From Bradyrhizobium sp. Ec3.3 (GTDB lineage: Bacteria > Pseudomonadota > Alphaproteobacteria > Rhizobiales > Xanthobacteraceae), in the NCBI RefSeq assembly GCF_000472925.1, contig NZ_AXAS01000010.1:124001-188000 (forward strand): 64,000 nt of DNA. Reading direction: 5' to 3'. A program made the translations under genes and the position numbers. A model generated the notes under the pieces. That model searched no databases. It was given only the letters and a program-made list of their open reading frames with translations, and was not told the DNA's origin. This document shows positions 43,676 through 54,156 of this stretch, piece by piece (positions within the stretch are counted from its first letter, which is position 1; every line of letters begins with the position of its first letter).

Positions 43676-44494
43676 TCAGCGCGTGCCCGTGGCGCGCGGG
43701 GCCTCGCGCGACAGCAGCGCACGGGTGGCGGCCGTCACGTCGGCCTGCCGCATCAGGCTTTCGCCGACGAGGAAGGTCGACATGCCCACGCGCTCGAGGC
43801 GGGCGAGGTCCGCCGGGGTGAAGATGCCGCTTTCGCCGACCATCAGCCGCCCCTCGGGGATCAGCGGCGCAAGCGCCTCGCTGGTCGCAAGCGTGGTCTC
43901 GAAGGTGCGCAAGTTGCGATTGTTGACCCCGATCATCGGCGAGCGCAGTTTTAGCGCGCGGTCGAGCTCGCTCGTGTCATGGATCTCGATCAGGACGTCC
44001 ATGCCGAGGGACAGCGCGGCGTCCTCGATATCTTTTGCGACCGCATCGTCGAGCGCCGCCATGATGATGAGGATGCAATCGGCGCCATAGGCGCGGGCCT
44101 CGACCACCTGATAGGTGTCGAACAGAAAATCCTTGCGCAGCACCGGCAGCGACGTCGCCGCGCGCGCTGCGACCATGAAGTCGATATGACCCTGGAAGGA
44201 GGGCGTATCCGTCAGCACCGACAGGCAAGCAGCGCCGCCGGCCTCGTAGGCCCTCGCGAGCAGCGGCGGGTCGAAATCGGGACGGATCAGTCCCTTGGAG
44301 GGGGATGCCTTCTTGACCTCGGCGATCAACGCATAGTCGCCATTGGCGAGCTTGTTGCGGATCGCACGCAGAAAACCGCGCGGCGCAGCTGCGACCTTGG
44401 CCTTGGCTTCCAAGGCAGCTAGCGGCTGCGCGCGCTTGGCTGCCGCGATCTCCTCACGCTTATACGCCTCGATCTTGGTCAGGATGTCCGACAT
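43676..44494 (-). CDS. trpC: Indole-3-glycerol phosphate synthase
   Basis: 272 residues, one TIM barrel. It closes the indole ring in tryptophan synthesis. [18 protein letters not shown] contains the catalytic Lys, with [23 protein letters not shown] and the phosphate-binding [11 protein letters not shown] and [10 protein letters not shown] loops. It sits between trpD and moaC on the minus strand; trpD's stop is eight bases upstream. Confidence 0.97.
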   Translation of the reverse strand: MSDILTKIEAYKREEIAAAKRAQPLAALEAKAKVAAAPRGFLRAIRNKLANGDYALIAEVKKASPSKGLIRPDFDPPLLARAYEAGGAACLSVLTDTPSFQGHIDFMVAARAATSLPVLRKDFLFDTYQVVEARAYGADCILIIMAALDDAVAKDIEDAALSLGMDVLIEIHDTSELDRALKLRSPMIGVNNRNLRTFETTLATSEALAPLIPEGRLMVGESGIFTPADLARLERVGMSTFLVGESLMRQADVTAATRALLSREAPRATGTR

Positions 44495-44502
44495 GCGAGG
44501 GC

Positions 44503-45516
44503 TCAGCTATTGGAGACCGCGATCAGGTGCTTTAGCCGCGCCGACGCCGCACCGCTGTCGATCGACTTGGTGCCGAGCGCCACACCTTCCTTGATGTCCT
44601 TGGCGCGGCCGGCCACCACCAGCGCGGCGGCCGCGTTGACCAGCGCAACATCGCGATAGGGGCTCGGCTTGCAGTCGAGCACGCTTTGCAGCGCGATCGC
44701 GTTGGCGTCGGCATCGCCGCCCTTCAAGCCGATCGCTTCGCAGCGAGGAAGGCCTGCGTCCTCGGGGGTGATCTCAAAGCTCTTGATCTCGCCATTGTGC
44801 AGCGAGCTGACGAAGGTTGGGCCGGTGAGGGTGATCTCGTCGAGCCCGTCGGAGCCGTGCACCACCCAGACCGAGTCGGAGCCGAGATTCTTCAGCACCT
44901 GCGCCAGCGGCTGCACCCATTGCCGGGAGAACACGCCGACCATCTGCCGCTTCACGCCGGCCGGATTGGACAGCGGTCCGAGCAGGTTGAAGATGGTGCG
45001 GGTGGCGAGCTCGACGCGGGTCGGGCCGACGTTCTTCATCGCGGGATGATGCGCGGGTGCGAACATGAAGCCGATGCCGCATTCGCGCACGCAGCGGCCG
45101 ACGTCCTCGGGCTTGAGATCGATCTTCACGCCGAGCGAGGCCAGCACGTCGGCTGCGCCCGAGCGCGACGACAGCGCGCGGTTGCCGTGCTTTGCGACGG
45201 GCACGCCGGCGCCCGAGACGATGAAGGAGGCGCAGGTCGAGACGTTGACCGAGCCCGAGCCGTCGCCGCCGGTGCCGACGATGTCGACGGCATCCGCCGG
45301 CGCGCTGACGCGCAGCATCTTGGAGCGCATCGCCGAGACCGCGCCGGTGATCTCGTCCACGGTTTCGCCGCGTACGCGCAGCGCCATCAGAAGCCCGCCC
45401 ATCTGCGAGGGCGTGGCCTCGCCGGACATCATGGCATCGAAGGCGGAGGCCGCTTCGTCACGCGACAGGCTGGCGCCGGTCGCCACTTTTCCAATAATCG
45501 ATTTCAGGTCGTCCAT
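44503..45516 (-). CDS. trpD: Anthranilate phosphoribosyltransferase
   Basis: 337 residues. It joins anthranilate to phosphoribosyl pyrophosphate. Visible: the PRPP loop [32 protein letters not shown], the [19 protein letters not shown] region and the GSDGLDEI loop. It is 17 bases downstream of the PpiD-like gene and eight bases upstream of trpC. trpG/trpE are not in the window. Confidence 0.97.
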   Translation of the reverse strand: MDDLKSIIGKVATGASLSRDEAASAFDAMMSGEATPSQMGGLLMALRVRGETVDEITGAVSAMRSKMLRVSAPADAVDIVGTGGDGSGSVNVSTCASFIVSGAGVPVAKHGNRALSSRSGAADVLASLGVKIDLKPEDVGRCVRECGIGFMFAPAHHPAMKNVGPTRVELATRTIFNLLGPLSNPAGVKRQMVGVFSRQWVQPLAQVLKNLGSDSVWVVHGSDGLDEITLTGPTFVSSLHNGEIKSFEITPEDAGLPRCEAIGLKGGDADANAIALQSVLDCKPSPYRDVALVNAAAALVVAGRAKDIKEGVALGTKSIDSGAASARLKHLIAVSNS

Positions 45517-45533
45517 CGCGTGCTTTCAACTGC

Positions 45534-47432
45534 TTACTGGTTCGCGCCCGTCACCTGCGCGAAGGCGGCCTGATTAATGGTGGTTCCGATGTCGGTTTCA
45601 AGCTTGTTGACGTAGGACGCGACCTGCTCCTCGGTGAGCGCGCGGTCGAGGCCCTCCTTCAGCTTGGCGATCCCTTCGGAAGCGAGATCGACCGGCGGAT
45701 CGACGATGTCGGTCACACGGAAGATGATGACCTCGCCGGCCGCACCCGGGGTCTGGCCGACGCCATCCTTGGCGGTGCGGAATGCAGCCGTGACCAGGCT
45801 CGATGGCACGCCGGCGGGCGTGTCCTCGCGCTTGAAGCCGGCGGCGGTCTCGACCTTGGCGTTGATGGCGGCGGCTTCGTCCGCGAGCTTGCCGCCCTGT
45901 TCGAGCTTCTGCACGATCTCGGTGGCCTTGGTCCGCAGCTTGGTCGTGATCTGGTCCTGACGCCAGCGCGCCTCGACCTGGTCGCGGACCTCGTCGAGGC
46001 TGCGTTCGCGCGACGGCGTGATGCCGAGCACGTCGTACCAGACATAGCCGCCGCGGAAGGAGATCGGATCGTTGTCGACGCCGACGTCGCTGTTGAAGGC
46101 TTGCGATACCACGTCGAGCCCTTGCGGGATGTTGGCAACCGGCTGGCCGCTGGGCGTGCGGCCGGAGCGGTCGACGGCCTCGATGGTCACGGCAGCAAGG
46201 CCGAGCTTTTGCGCGGCGTCGATGACGCTGGAGCCGCCGCCGCGCTCGTCTTCCATCTTGTCGCGCAATTCGGCAACCTTGGCGCGCGCGCGCTCAGCCG
46301 CGATCTCCCGTTTGATGTCGCCGGCGAGGTTGGCGTAGTTGGCCTCCGCGCCCGGCTCGATCTTGTCGACCTTGACCAGCGCCACGCCAAAGCGACCCTG
46401 GACGGGCTGGCTGATCTCGCCTGCGGGCAGCGCGAAGGCGGCGTCCGCCACGGCCGGATCGAGGATCGCGGATTTCGTCACGAGGCCGAGATCGCCATCC
46501 GCCGCGCTGAGCCCGCGCTCCTTGGCGATGTCCTCGAACGACGTGCCGCTTGCGAGCCGGGTGCGCGCAGCTTGCGCCTCCTCGACCGTCGGGAACACGA
46601 GCTGGTGCACCTGGCGCTTCTCCGGCGTGCCGAGCCGGTCCTTGCGCTGCTCGAACACCTTCTTGGCGTCGTCGTCGGAGACGTCAGTCCATTTGCCGAT
46701 CTCCTCGGGCGAGATCACGACGAAGGAGATCTTGCGGTATTCGGGCGCGCGAAACTGGACCTTGTGGTCCTCGAAATAGGCGGCGAGCGCCTCGGGCGAG
46801 GGCGGATCGATCGTGCCGGCCTGAGCCGCGTCGAGCTTGACGAATTCGATCGAGCGCTGCTCATTCTGATAGCGGCTCAGCGCGTCGATCATGGTCTTGG
46901 AAGGCTCGAGGCCCGCGCCGATCGTGCCGGTGATCTGCCGGCGCACCGACACCTTGCGCTGCTCAGCGGTGTAGCGCTGCTCGGTGTAGCCGAAATTGCG
47001 GATCATGGCCTGGAAGCGCTGCGCATCGAAATTGCCCGCGGCGCCCTTGAAGTTCGGGTCGTTCATGATCATGCGGCGGATCTCGTCGTCCGACACGCCG
47101 AGCCCGAGCCGGCGGGCCTCTTCATCGAGGGCGGCTTCCGCGATCGCCTGCTGGAGCACCTGGCGGTCAAGGCCGAAGGCGCGCGCCTGCTCAGGCGTCA
47201 GCGGGCGGCCGAACTGGCGGCCGATCTGCTGCATGCGGTCGGTATAGATCTGGCGGAATTCGTTCAGCGAAATCTCGGTGTGGCCGACTTTGGCCACCGT
47301 GGACTGCCCGAAGCCGCGGAAGATGTCGGCGATGCCCCAAATGCCGAAACTGATGATCAATACGCCCATCACGACGGCCATAATCGTTTTGCCGAGCCAG
47401 TTTGATGAGGCCTTGCGCATTCCTCGAAGCAT
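45534..47432 (-). CDS. ppiD: PpiD-like periplasmic peptidyl-prolyl isomerase
   Basis: 632 residues from the ATG at 47432. An N-terminal membrane anchor (LGKTIMAVVMGVLIISFGIWG), a SurA-like chaperone domain (about 35-190), a PpiC/parvulin-type rotamase region (RQVHQLVFPTVEEA to VQGRFGVALVKVD, about 265-370), and a second chaperone-like C-terminal part. It helps fold exported proteins at the inner-membrane surface. Lies at the head of the ppiD-trpD-trpC-moaC transcript. Start: TTG at 47441 is an alternative. Confidence 0.92.
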   Translation of the reverse strand: MLRGMRKASSNWLGKTIMAVVMGVLIISFGIWGIADIFRGFGQSTVAKVGHTEISLNEFRQIYTDRMQQIGRQFGRPLTPEQARAFGLDRQVLQQAIAEAALDEEARRLGLGVSDDEIRRMIMNDPNFKGAAGNFDAQRFQAMIRNFGYTEQRYTAEQRKVSVRRQITGTIGAGLEPSKTMIDALSRYQNEQRSIEFVKLDAAQAGTIDPPSPEALAAYFEDHKVQFRAPEYRKISFVVISPEEIGKWTDVSDDDAKKVFEQRKDRLGTPEKRQVHQLVFPTVEEAQAARTRLASGTSFEDIAKERGLSAADGDLGLVTKSAILDPAVADAAFALPAGEISQPVQGRFGVALVKVDKIEPGAEANYANLAGDIKREIAAERARAKVAELRDKMEDERGGGSSVIDAAQKLGLAAVTIEAVDRSGRTPSGQPVANIPQGLDVVSQAFNSDVGVDNDPISFRGGYVWYDVLGITPSRERSLDEVRDQVEARWRQDQITTKLRTKATEIVQKLEQGGKLADEAAAINAKVETAAGFKREDTPAGVPSSLVTAAFRTAKDGVGQTPGAAGEVIIFRVTDIVDPPVDLASEGIAKLKEGLDRALTEEQVASYVNKLETDIGTTINQAAFAQVTGANQ

Positions 47433-47643
47433 TGCGTCCAACTTGTTTGGCAGGAGGGAACCGGGCGCGCCTTAAAGCAGATTCCGCAAAAGCGCATCAC
47501 CGAATTGATATGGCATCATAAAGTGGCGGCTTTCCCCCCGCAACCTGCCGCTCCCTTAAGCTGTGTTAACAGGACCGGGTCTCTGGAACTGAGGCGCCCG
47601 GTCTGCTAGCGCATCCCGAACCTCATTTCGCTGGAATTTGGAC

Positions 47644-48399
47644 ATGACAGACGCCATCCGACCGCTGATCGCCGGAAACTGGAAGATGAATGGCCTGAAG
47701 GCCTCCGCTGCCGAATTCGACGCCATGCTCACCGGTGCGGCAGAGGTCGCCGCCAAGGCCGATCTCCTGGTGTGTCCGCCGGCGACGCTGATCGCGGCCT
47801 TTGCGGCCAAGGCGGCCGGCAACAAGGTCGCCGTCGGTGCCCAGGATTGCCACCCCAAGGCCTCTGGCGCCCATACCGGGGATATCGCGGCGGAAATGCT
47901 GGTGGATGCGGGCGCTTCCGCCATAATCGTCGGCCATTCCGAGCGCCGCGCCGACCACGGCGAGAGCGATGATTTGGTGCGGCAGAAGGCCGAGGCCGCC
48001 TGGCGGGCAGGGGTGATCGCGATCGTCTGCGTCGGCGAAACGCAAGGCCAGCGCGATGCCGGCCAGACCCTGGATATCCTGCGCGGCCAGCTCAGCCTGT
48101 CGCTGCCGGACGGCTCAAAGGCCGACAATCTGGTCGTGGCCTATGAACCGGTCTGGGCGATCGGCACGGGCCTGACCCCCACAGCCAAGGATGTCGAGCA
48201 GATTCATGGCTTTATCCGGGAACTGTTGATCTCCCGCTTCAGAGACGAGGGGGCGAAGATGCGCATCCTCTATGGCGGGTCGGTCAAGCCGTCGAATGCG
48301 GCCGAACTGATGGCGGTCAAGAACGTCAACGGCGCGCTGGTTGGTGGTGCCAGCCTCAAGGCGGCCGATTTCCTTGCGATTGCCAAAGGCTGCCCTTAG
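47644..48399 (+). CDS. tpiA: Triosephosphate isomerase
   Basis: 251 residues. Interconverts dihydroxyacetone phosphate and glyceraldehyde 3-phosphate in glycolysis. The catalytic residues are all visible: Lys in GNWKMNG, His in VGHSERR and Glu in [11 protein letters not shown]. Loop 6 is intact. It is divergent from the ppiD operon and starts at the ATG at 47644. Confidence 0.98.
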   Translation: MTDAIRPLIAGNWKMNGLKASAAEFDAMLTGAAEVAAKADLLVCPPATLIAAFAAKAAGNKVAVGAQDCHPKASGAHTGDIAAEMLVDAGASAIIVGHSERRADHGESDDLVRQKAEAAWRAGVIAIVCVGETQGQRDAGQTLDILRGQLSLSLPDGSKADNLVVAYEPVWAIGTGLTPTAKDVEQIHGFIRELLISRFRDEGAKMRILYGGSVKPSNAAELMAVKNVNGALVGGASLKAADFLAIAKGCP

Positions 48400-48555
48400 C
48401 TAACCGGCAAAGCGCAGGCGGCTCAAAGCGGAGTCCGGACCGATCGGGGGTGGCAATGCCAGTCCTGATCGTGTAACACCGCGCAACTTCAGGAAAACCC
48501 GCAAAGCGCGATGGCTGCCGGCACCGGCGCTGTCGGCTTGTGACGGAAGGGTACC

Positions 48556-48945
48556 ATGCAGACCGTTGTGATCGTTATCCATCTCATGATCGTCGCCGTG
48601 ATGATCGGCGCCGTGCTGCTGCAGAAGTCGGAAGGCGGCGGCCTCGGCATGGGTGGAGGCGCAGGCTTCATGTCGAGCCGCGGCACCGCAAATCTCTTGT
48701 CGCGCACGACCGCGATCCTGGCGGCCGGTTTCTTCCTGACCAGCCTCTTCCTGTCCTGGTATGCGGGGTATGACCGTAAGCCGTCTTCGATCATTGGCCA
48801 GCCGGCGTCGCAGTCTCAGCCCGCCGGTGGCGCGGCTCCGGTGGCGCCGCCGACCTCGGGCGGTGTCCTGGATACGCTGAAGAAGGCGGACGAGCAGCAG
48901 CAGAATCAGGCGCCCAGCGGTCCGCAGGCGCCACGTTCGCAATAA
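48556..48945 (+). CDS. secG: Preprotein translocase subunit SecG
   Basis: 129 residues. Two membrane segments (VVIVIHLMIVAVMIGAVLLQ; AILAAGFFLTSLFLSWYAG) flank the conserved cytosolic EGGGLGMGGGAGFMSSRG loop. The C-terminal tail is a long Pro/Gln/Ala-rich extension, usual in rhizobia. It helps SecYE translocate proteins. Lies between tpiA and pyrG, the common alphaproteobacterial order. Confidence 0.95.
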   Translation: MQTVVIVIHLMIVAVMIGAVLLQKSEGGGLGMGGGAGFMSSRGTANLLSRTTAILAAGFFLTSLFLSWYAGYDRKPSSIIGQPASQSQPAGGAAPVAPPTSGGVLDTLKKADEQQQNQAPSGPQAPRSQ

Positions 48946-48957
48946 AGCAGAGGGGCC

Positions 48958-48985
48958 ATGCAGGACGGTGCCTAGCGTCCTGCAT
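48958..48985 (+). terminator. Hairpin after secG
   Basis: ATGCAGGACG-N8-CGTCCTGCAT is a perfect ten-pair stem 12 bases after the secG stop. No strong T tract follows, so termination is probable but not proven. Confidence 0.45.
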
Positions 48986-49099
48986 CAAGAATCCCCATCA
49001 AGGTTCTGGCAACACACTCAGTTTTGGCTCACCCACAGGCCCGCAAATTGTTTGGGGCGGGACGCGAATCGCTTTGGCGAATCGAGTTCGGGGGATTAA

Positions 49100-50743
<1,644 letters not shown>

Positions 50744-50784
50744 GCACCTCTGGCCTTTGACGCGCGCGCAAATTGTTGCGACAA

Positions 50785-50815
50785 CTCCCTGCCGCAAGAA
50801 CAACAATGCAGGGAG
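50785..50815 (+). promoter_or_regulatory. Hairpin overlapping the NIPSNAP ribosome-binding site
   Basis: CTCCCTGC-N15-GCAGGGAG pairs perfectly. The right arm contains GGGAG, the probable ribosome-binding site nine bases before the NIPSNAP start. The structure could limit translation, or act as a terminator for pyrG. Confidence 0.4.
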
Positions 50816-50824
50816 TGAGCTCCA

Positions 50825-51151
50825 ATGATCTACGAAATGCGCCAGTATCGTTGCGTGCCGGGTCGGCTGCCGGCACTGATCAAGCGCTTTGACACGATCA
50901 CACTGAAAATCTGGGAGAAGCACGGCATCAAGCAGGCCGGGTTCTTCACCACGCTGATCGGCGAATCCAACCAGGAGCTGACCTATCTTCTAGCCTGGCA
51001 CTCGCTTGCCGAGCGCGAGACGAAATGGACCGCCTTCATGACCGATCCGGAGTGGCTCGAGGCGCGCGCCAAGACGGAGGCGGATGGCCAGATCGTCGCC
51101 AACATCGTCAGCCAGATTCTGGCGCCGACGGCATTCTCCGCGGTGAAGTGA
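50825..51151 (+). CDS. NIPSNAP family protein
   Basis: 108 residues of one ferredoxin-like NIPSNAP/ABM-related domain: MIYEMRQYRCVPGRLPALIKRF at the N-terminus, then KHGIKQAGFFTTLIGESNQELTYLLAW and KWTAFMTDPEWLEARAKTEADG (quoted in part). The function of bacterial NIPSNAPs is unknown. It lies between pyrG and kdsA. Its ribosome-binding site is in a hairpin arm. Confidence 0.88.
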   Translation: MIYEMRQYRCVPGRLPALIKRFDTITLKIWEKHGIKQAGFFTTLIGESNQELTYLLAWHSLAERETKWTAFMTDPEWLEARAKTEADGQIVANIVSQILAPTAFSAVK

Positions 51152-51235
51152 CGGCCGGCCTCGCCGGGGCGCCTTCGCAACCCTGATATTCGAGGGGTAG
51201 GGCCGAATAGGGTTGATCCGCCCCTCATCGCCGCT

Positions 51236-52129
51236 ATGGTCGCGCCGAAACGAGGGATCTTGGCCTTGAGCGCAGGCAAGTCGGCAGCAGCGGTGGTTGA
51301 GCTGGGGACGGTCAGGTTCGGCAATGACCTGCCGATCGCGGTCATTGCCGGCCCGTGCCAGCTCGAGAGCAGGGCGCATGCACTGGAGGTGGCCTCCGCT
51401 TTGAAGGAGATCGCCACCCGTCTGAAAGTCGGCCTCGTCTACAAGACGTCCTTCGACAAGGCCAACCGCACCAGCGCGTCGGCCGCGCGGGGACTGGGCT
51501 TGGCGCAATCGCTGCCGATCTTCGCCGAGATCCGCTCGTCGCTGGGCTTGCCAGTGCTCACCGACGTGCACGATGCGGCGCAATGCGCCGAGGTCGCGCA
51601 GGCCGTCGACGTCCTGCAGATCCCGGCCTTCCTGTGCCGGCAGACTGATCTCCTGCTGGCTGCCGCAGCAACCGGCAAGGTCGTCAACGTCAAAAAGGGG
51701 CAGTTTCTGGCGCCCTGGGACATGGCGAATGTCGTGACCAAGATCACGAGCGCCAATAATTCCAACGTGCTCGTCACCGAGCGCGGCGCCTCCTTCGGCT
51801 ACAATACGCTCGTATCAGACATGCGAGCGCTGCCGATCTTGGCACGCACCACCGGCGCGCCTGTGATCTTTGATGCCACGCATTCCGTGCAGCAGCCGGG
51901 CGGGAAAGGTGCTTCTTCCGGCGGCGAGCGCGAATTCGTGCCGGTACTGGCGCGTGCGGCAGTCGCGGTCGGCGTCGCCGGTGTCTTCATCGAGACGCAT
52001 CCCGATCCCGACCATGCGCCGTCCGACGGACCGAACATGGTGCCTTTGCTTGAGTTCGAAGGCCTCATCCGGACGCTGATGGCGTTCGACGCGGTGGCGA
52101 AAAATCCGTCGCAGGCCGGCGCGCGCTGA
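51236..52129 (+). CDS. kdsA: 3-deoxy-8-phosphooctulonate synthase
   Basis: 297 residues. Condenses phosphoenolpyruvate and arabinose 5-phosphate for lipopolysaccharide core synthesis. Recognised: VIAGPCQLESRAHALE, YKTSFDKANRTS, LTDVHDAAQCAEVAQ, FLCRQTDLLLAAA, KKGQFLAPWDM and DATHSVQQPGG. The start may instead be the TTG at 51263, which has GGGA upstream. The stop shares one base with the next gene's ATG (TGATG). Confidence 0.96.
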   Translation: MVAPKRGILALSAGKSAAAVVELGTVRFGNDLPIAVIAGPCQLESRAHALEVASALKEIATRLKVGLVYKTSFDKANRTSASAARGLGLAQSLPIFAEIRSSLGLPVLTDVHDAAQCAEVAQAVDVLQIPAFLCRQTDLLLAAAATGKVVNVKKGQFLAPWDMANVVTKITSANNSNVLVTERGASFGYNTLVSDMRALPILARTTGAPVIFDATHSVQQPGGKGASSGGEREFVPVLARAAVAVGVAGVFIETHPDPDHAPSDGPNMVPLLEFEGLIRTLMAFDAVAKNPSQAGAR

Positions 52130-53334
52130 TGCCGCAAGGGGAGGCGCGGCCGCACGATCACGGCTTGCCGCCAGCGCTCTACGTCATCTCAGGTGCGAGC
52201 TTTGCGGCGGCGCTCTCGGCCCGGGCGCTCGATCCGCTGCTGCCGCACATCGCCGAGGATTTTCAGGTCAGCATCGCGACCGCCGCGGGCTTTGCCGCGG
52301 TCTTCGCCTTCACTTTCGCGATCATCCAGCCGCTGATCGGCGCCGCCGCCGATCTCTTCGGCAAGACGCGGCTGATGATCGGCTGCCTCGCGGTGCTCGG
52401 CGTCGCCAGCATCCTCGGTGCGCTCTCGACCTCGTTCTCGCTGCTGTTTGCCACCCGTATCCTGGCCGGTATCGGCTCCGGCGGCGTGTTTCCGATTGCG
52501 CTCAGCCTGACCAGCGATCTCGTCGGTCCAGAGAAGCGGCAGATCGCGATCGGCCGCACGCTCGCCGGCGCCATGACCGGCAATCTCCTCGGTGCATCTG
52601 CGTCCGGCCTGATCGGCGACTTCCTCGGTTGGCGCGGCGTGCTCGCCGTGCTCGGTGTGCTGGTGATCATCGCTTCGGTCGCGGTTGCGGCCGGATTCAG
52701 TGGCGCCAGGATCAAGCATCCGCCGAGGACGAGCCTCTCGGCGCTGAAGACGGGCTATCGCACCATCTTCACCAATCCGAACGCACCGGTGTGCTACTCG
52801 GCCGTGTTCGTCGAAGGCTGCTGCGTGCTCGGCCTCTTCCCTTACGTCGCCTCGTTCCTGTTCGACCTCGGCGAGACCTCGCTCTCAATTGCCGGCATCG
52901 TCATCGCGGGCTTTGCGGTCGGCGGGCTGTTTTACACCATGACGGTGTCGCGCCTTCTGCCACGACTTGGCGTCAAGGGCATGATGATCGCGGGCACCGT
53001 GCTAGTGGCCTCGCAACTCGTCGCCGTCGCGTTCGGTCCGCGCTGGGAAGTCCAGACGCTCAACCTCGTCGTGATGGGCTGGGGCTTCTACATGGCCCAT
53101 GGCTGCCTACAGGTGTTTGCCAGCGAGCTATCGGTCGAGGCACGCGCCACCGCGCTGTCGCTGCACTCGTTCTTCTTCTTCATGGGCCAGACCGTCGGCC
53201 CGATCGCCTATGGCTTTGGCCTCGCGCATGGGGGCAAGGGGCCGACCCTGTTCGCAAGCGCCGGGATCATGGTGGTGCTGGGGCTGGTCTGCGCGAAGCT
53301 CCTCAAGCAGCGCGCTCCGGCGGATGCGCGCTGA
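52129..53334 (+). CDS. MFS transporter (drug:H+ antiporter type)
   Basis: 401 residues with twelve membrane segments. DPLLPHIAEDF, then FAIIQPLIGAAADLFGKTRLM in loop 2-3, and RILAGIGSGGVFPIALSL in segment 4 fit DHA-type exporters. The start codon overlaps the kdsA stop by one base, so translation is coupled to kdsA, an unusual partner. No regulator is adjacent. Substrate unknown. Confidence 0.88.
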   Translation: MPQGEARPHDHGLPPALYVISGASFAAALSARALDPLLPHIAEDFQVSIATAAGFAAVFAFTFAIIQPLIGAAADLFGKTRLMIGCLAVLGVASILGALSTSFSLLFATRILAGIGSGGVFPIALSLTSDLVGPEKRQIAIGRTLAGAMTGNLLGASASGLIGDFLGWRGVLAVLGVLVIIASVAVAAGFSGARIKHPPRTSLSALKTGYRTIFTNPNAPVCYSAVFVEGCCVLGLFPYVASFLFDLGETSLSIAGIVIAGFAVGGLFYTMTVSRLLPRLGVKGMMIAGTVLVASQLVAVAFGPRWEVQTLNLVVMGWGFYMAHGCLQVFASELSVEARATALSLHSFFFFMGQTVGPIAYGFGLAHGGKGPTLFASAGIMVVLGLVCAKLLKQRAPADAR

Positions 53335-53392
53335 GACCGACGCGGACATCTAATCTTCCCATATAGTAGGGGAGTATTCCGAGGAGGTCTGA

Positions 53393-53560
53393 TTGGACTG
53401 GTCCGAAGTGGTACGGAAAGCCGCCATCCTGGCGGAGAAGACGGGTCACATTACCTTTGATCAACTGAACGAATTGATCCCATCCAAGATGGAACCGGAA
53501 GACGTTGAAGCTCTACTGACGGCTTTGAGCGAACAAGGCATTTGGATTGCGGAGGAATAG
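53393..53560 (+). CDS. Stand-alone sigma-70 region 1.1 domain protein (55 aa)
   Basis: 55 residues from a TTG at 53393 with a strong GAGGAGG five bases upstream. MDWSEVVRKAAILAEKTG, then HITFDQLNELIPSKMEP and EDVEALLTALSEQGIWIAEE read as the sigma-70 region 1.1 domain (LxxLAxxxGYVTxDQINDxLP..xPExxEDIxxxLxxxGI), with no other sigma parts following. Region 1.1 is acidic and occupies the DNA channel of RNA polymerase. So a free copy could act on the polymerase; that is inference. It ends nine bases before queF's stop (convergent). Confidence 0.8.
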   Translation: MDWSEVVRKAAILAEKTGHITFDQLNELIPSKMEPEDVEALLTALSEQGIWIAEE

Positions 53561-53568
53561 GGCCACCT

Positions 53569-54024
53569 TTAGCCCCGCCCGCGATAGGGCGCCACACCCT
53601 GCTCCGGCACCCACAATCCCTTCGGCACGCGGCCGGTCTGCCAGAACACGTCGATCGGGATGCCGCCGCGCGGATACCAGTAGCCACCGATCCTTATCCA
53701 TTTCGGCTTGATCTCGGATGCGATGCGCTTGCCGATCATCACGGTGCAGTCCTCGTGGAAGGCGCCGTGATTGCGGAAGCTCGCGACGTAGAGCTTTAGC
53801 GATTTCGACTCCAGCAGCCACTGGCCCGGTGCGTAGTCGATCATGAGATGGGCGAAATCCGGCTGTCCCGTGACCGGGCAGATCGATGTGAATTCCGGCA
53901 CGGTGAAGCGCACCAGATAGTCTGTGCCCTTCTGCGGGTTGGGCACACGGTCGAGCTGGGCTTCTTCCGGTGTGTGCGGCCATTCGACCGCACGGCCGAG
54001 CTGGAGGGGTTTTTTCGCCATCAT
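53569..54024 (-). CDS. queF: 7-cyano-7-deazaguanine reductase (queuosine)
   Basis: 151 residues. Reduces preQ0 to preQ1 with NADPH in queuosine synthesis. It is the short type-I form with the catalytic Cys in [12 protein letters not shown] and the QueF motif [22 protein letters not shown] (in part [13 protein letters not shown]). The start is set at the ATG at 54024, six bases after AAAGG. No preQ1 riboswitch is evident upstream; an inverted repeat fills the gap. Confidence 0.95.
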   Translation of the reverse strand: MMAKKPLQLGRAVEWPHTPEEAQLDRVPNPQKGTDYLVRFTVPEFTSICPVTGQPDFAHLMIDYAPGQWLLESKSLKLYVASFRNHGAFHEDCTVMIGKRIASEIKPKWIRIGGYWYPRGGIPIDVFWQTGRVPKGLWVPEQGVAPYRGRG

Positions 54025-54038
54025 TTGCATCCTTTTGC

Positions 54039-54084
54039 AGCATGATCCGGAAAAGTGGACACCGGTTTTCCGAAGGGATCATGC
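54039..54084. repeat. Interspersed inverted repeat (AGCATGATC family)
   Basis: AGCATGATC-CGGAAAA near 54039 faces TTTTCC-GAAG-GGATCATGCT at the right end, with ACCGG in the middle. It is related at its ends to the repeat at 43069-43165. Confidence 0.7.
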
Positions 54085-54096
54085 TCAATCAAAAAG

Positions 54097-54123
54097 CTAG
54101 AGCGCGATCGGATCGCGCTCTAG
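54097..54123. repeat. Perfect 13-bp inverted repeat
   Basis: CTAGAGCGCGATC and its exact complement are separated by one base. It lies directly after the AGCATGATC repeat and before the convergent-side lactonase-like gene. Likely part of the same repetitive element. Confidence 0.7.
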
Positions 54124-54156
54124 TGGATGCCGAGATGGACGCAATTGTCGTCGCCG

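Noticed and set aside
54025-54156. preQ1 riboswitch upstream of queF
   Set aside because: The region is filled by dispersed inverted repeats; I see no preQ1-type pseudoknot sequence.
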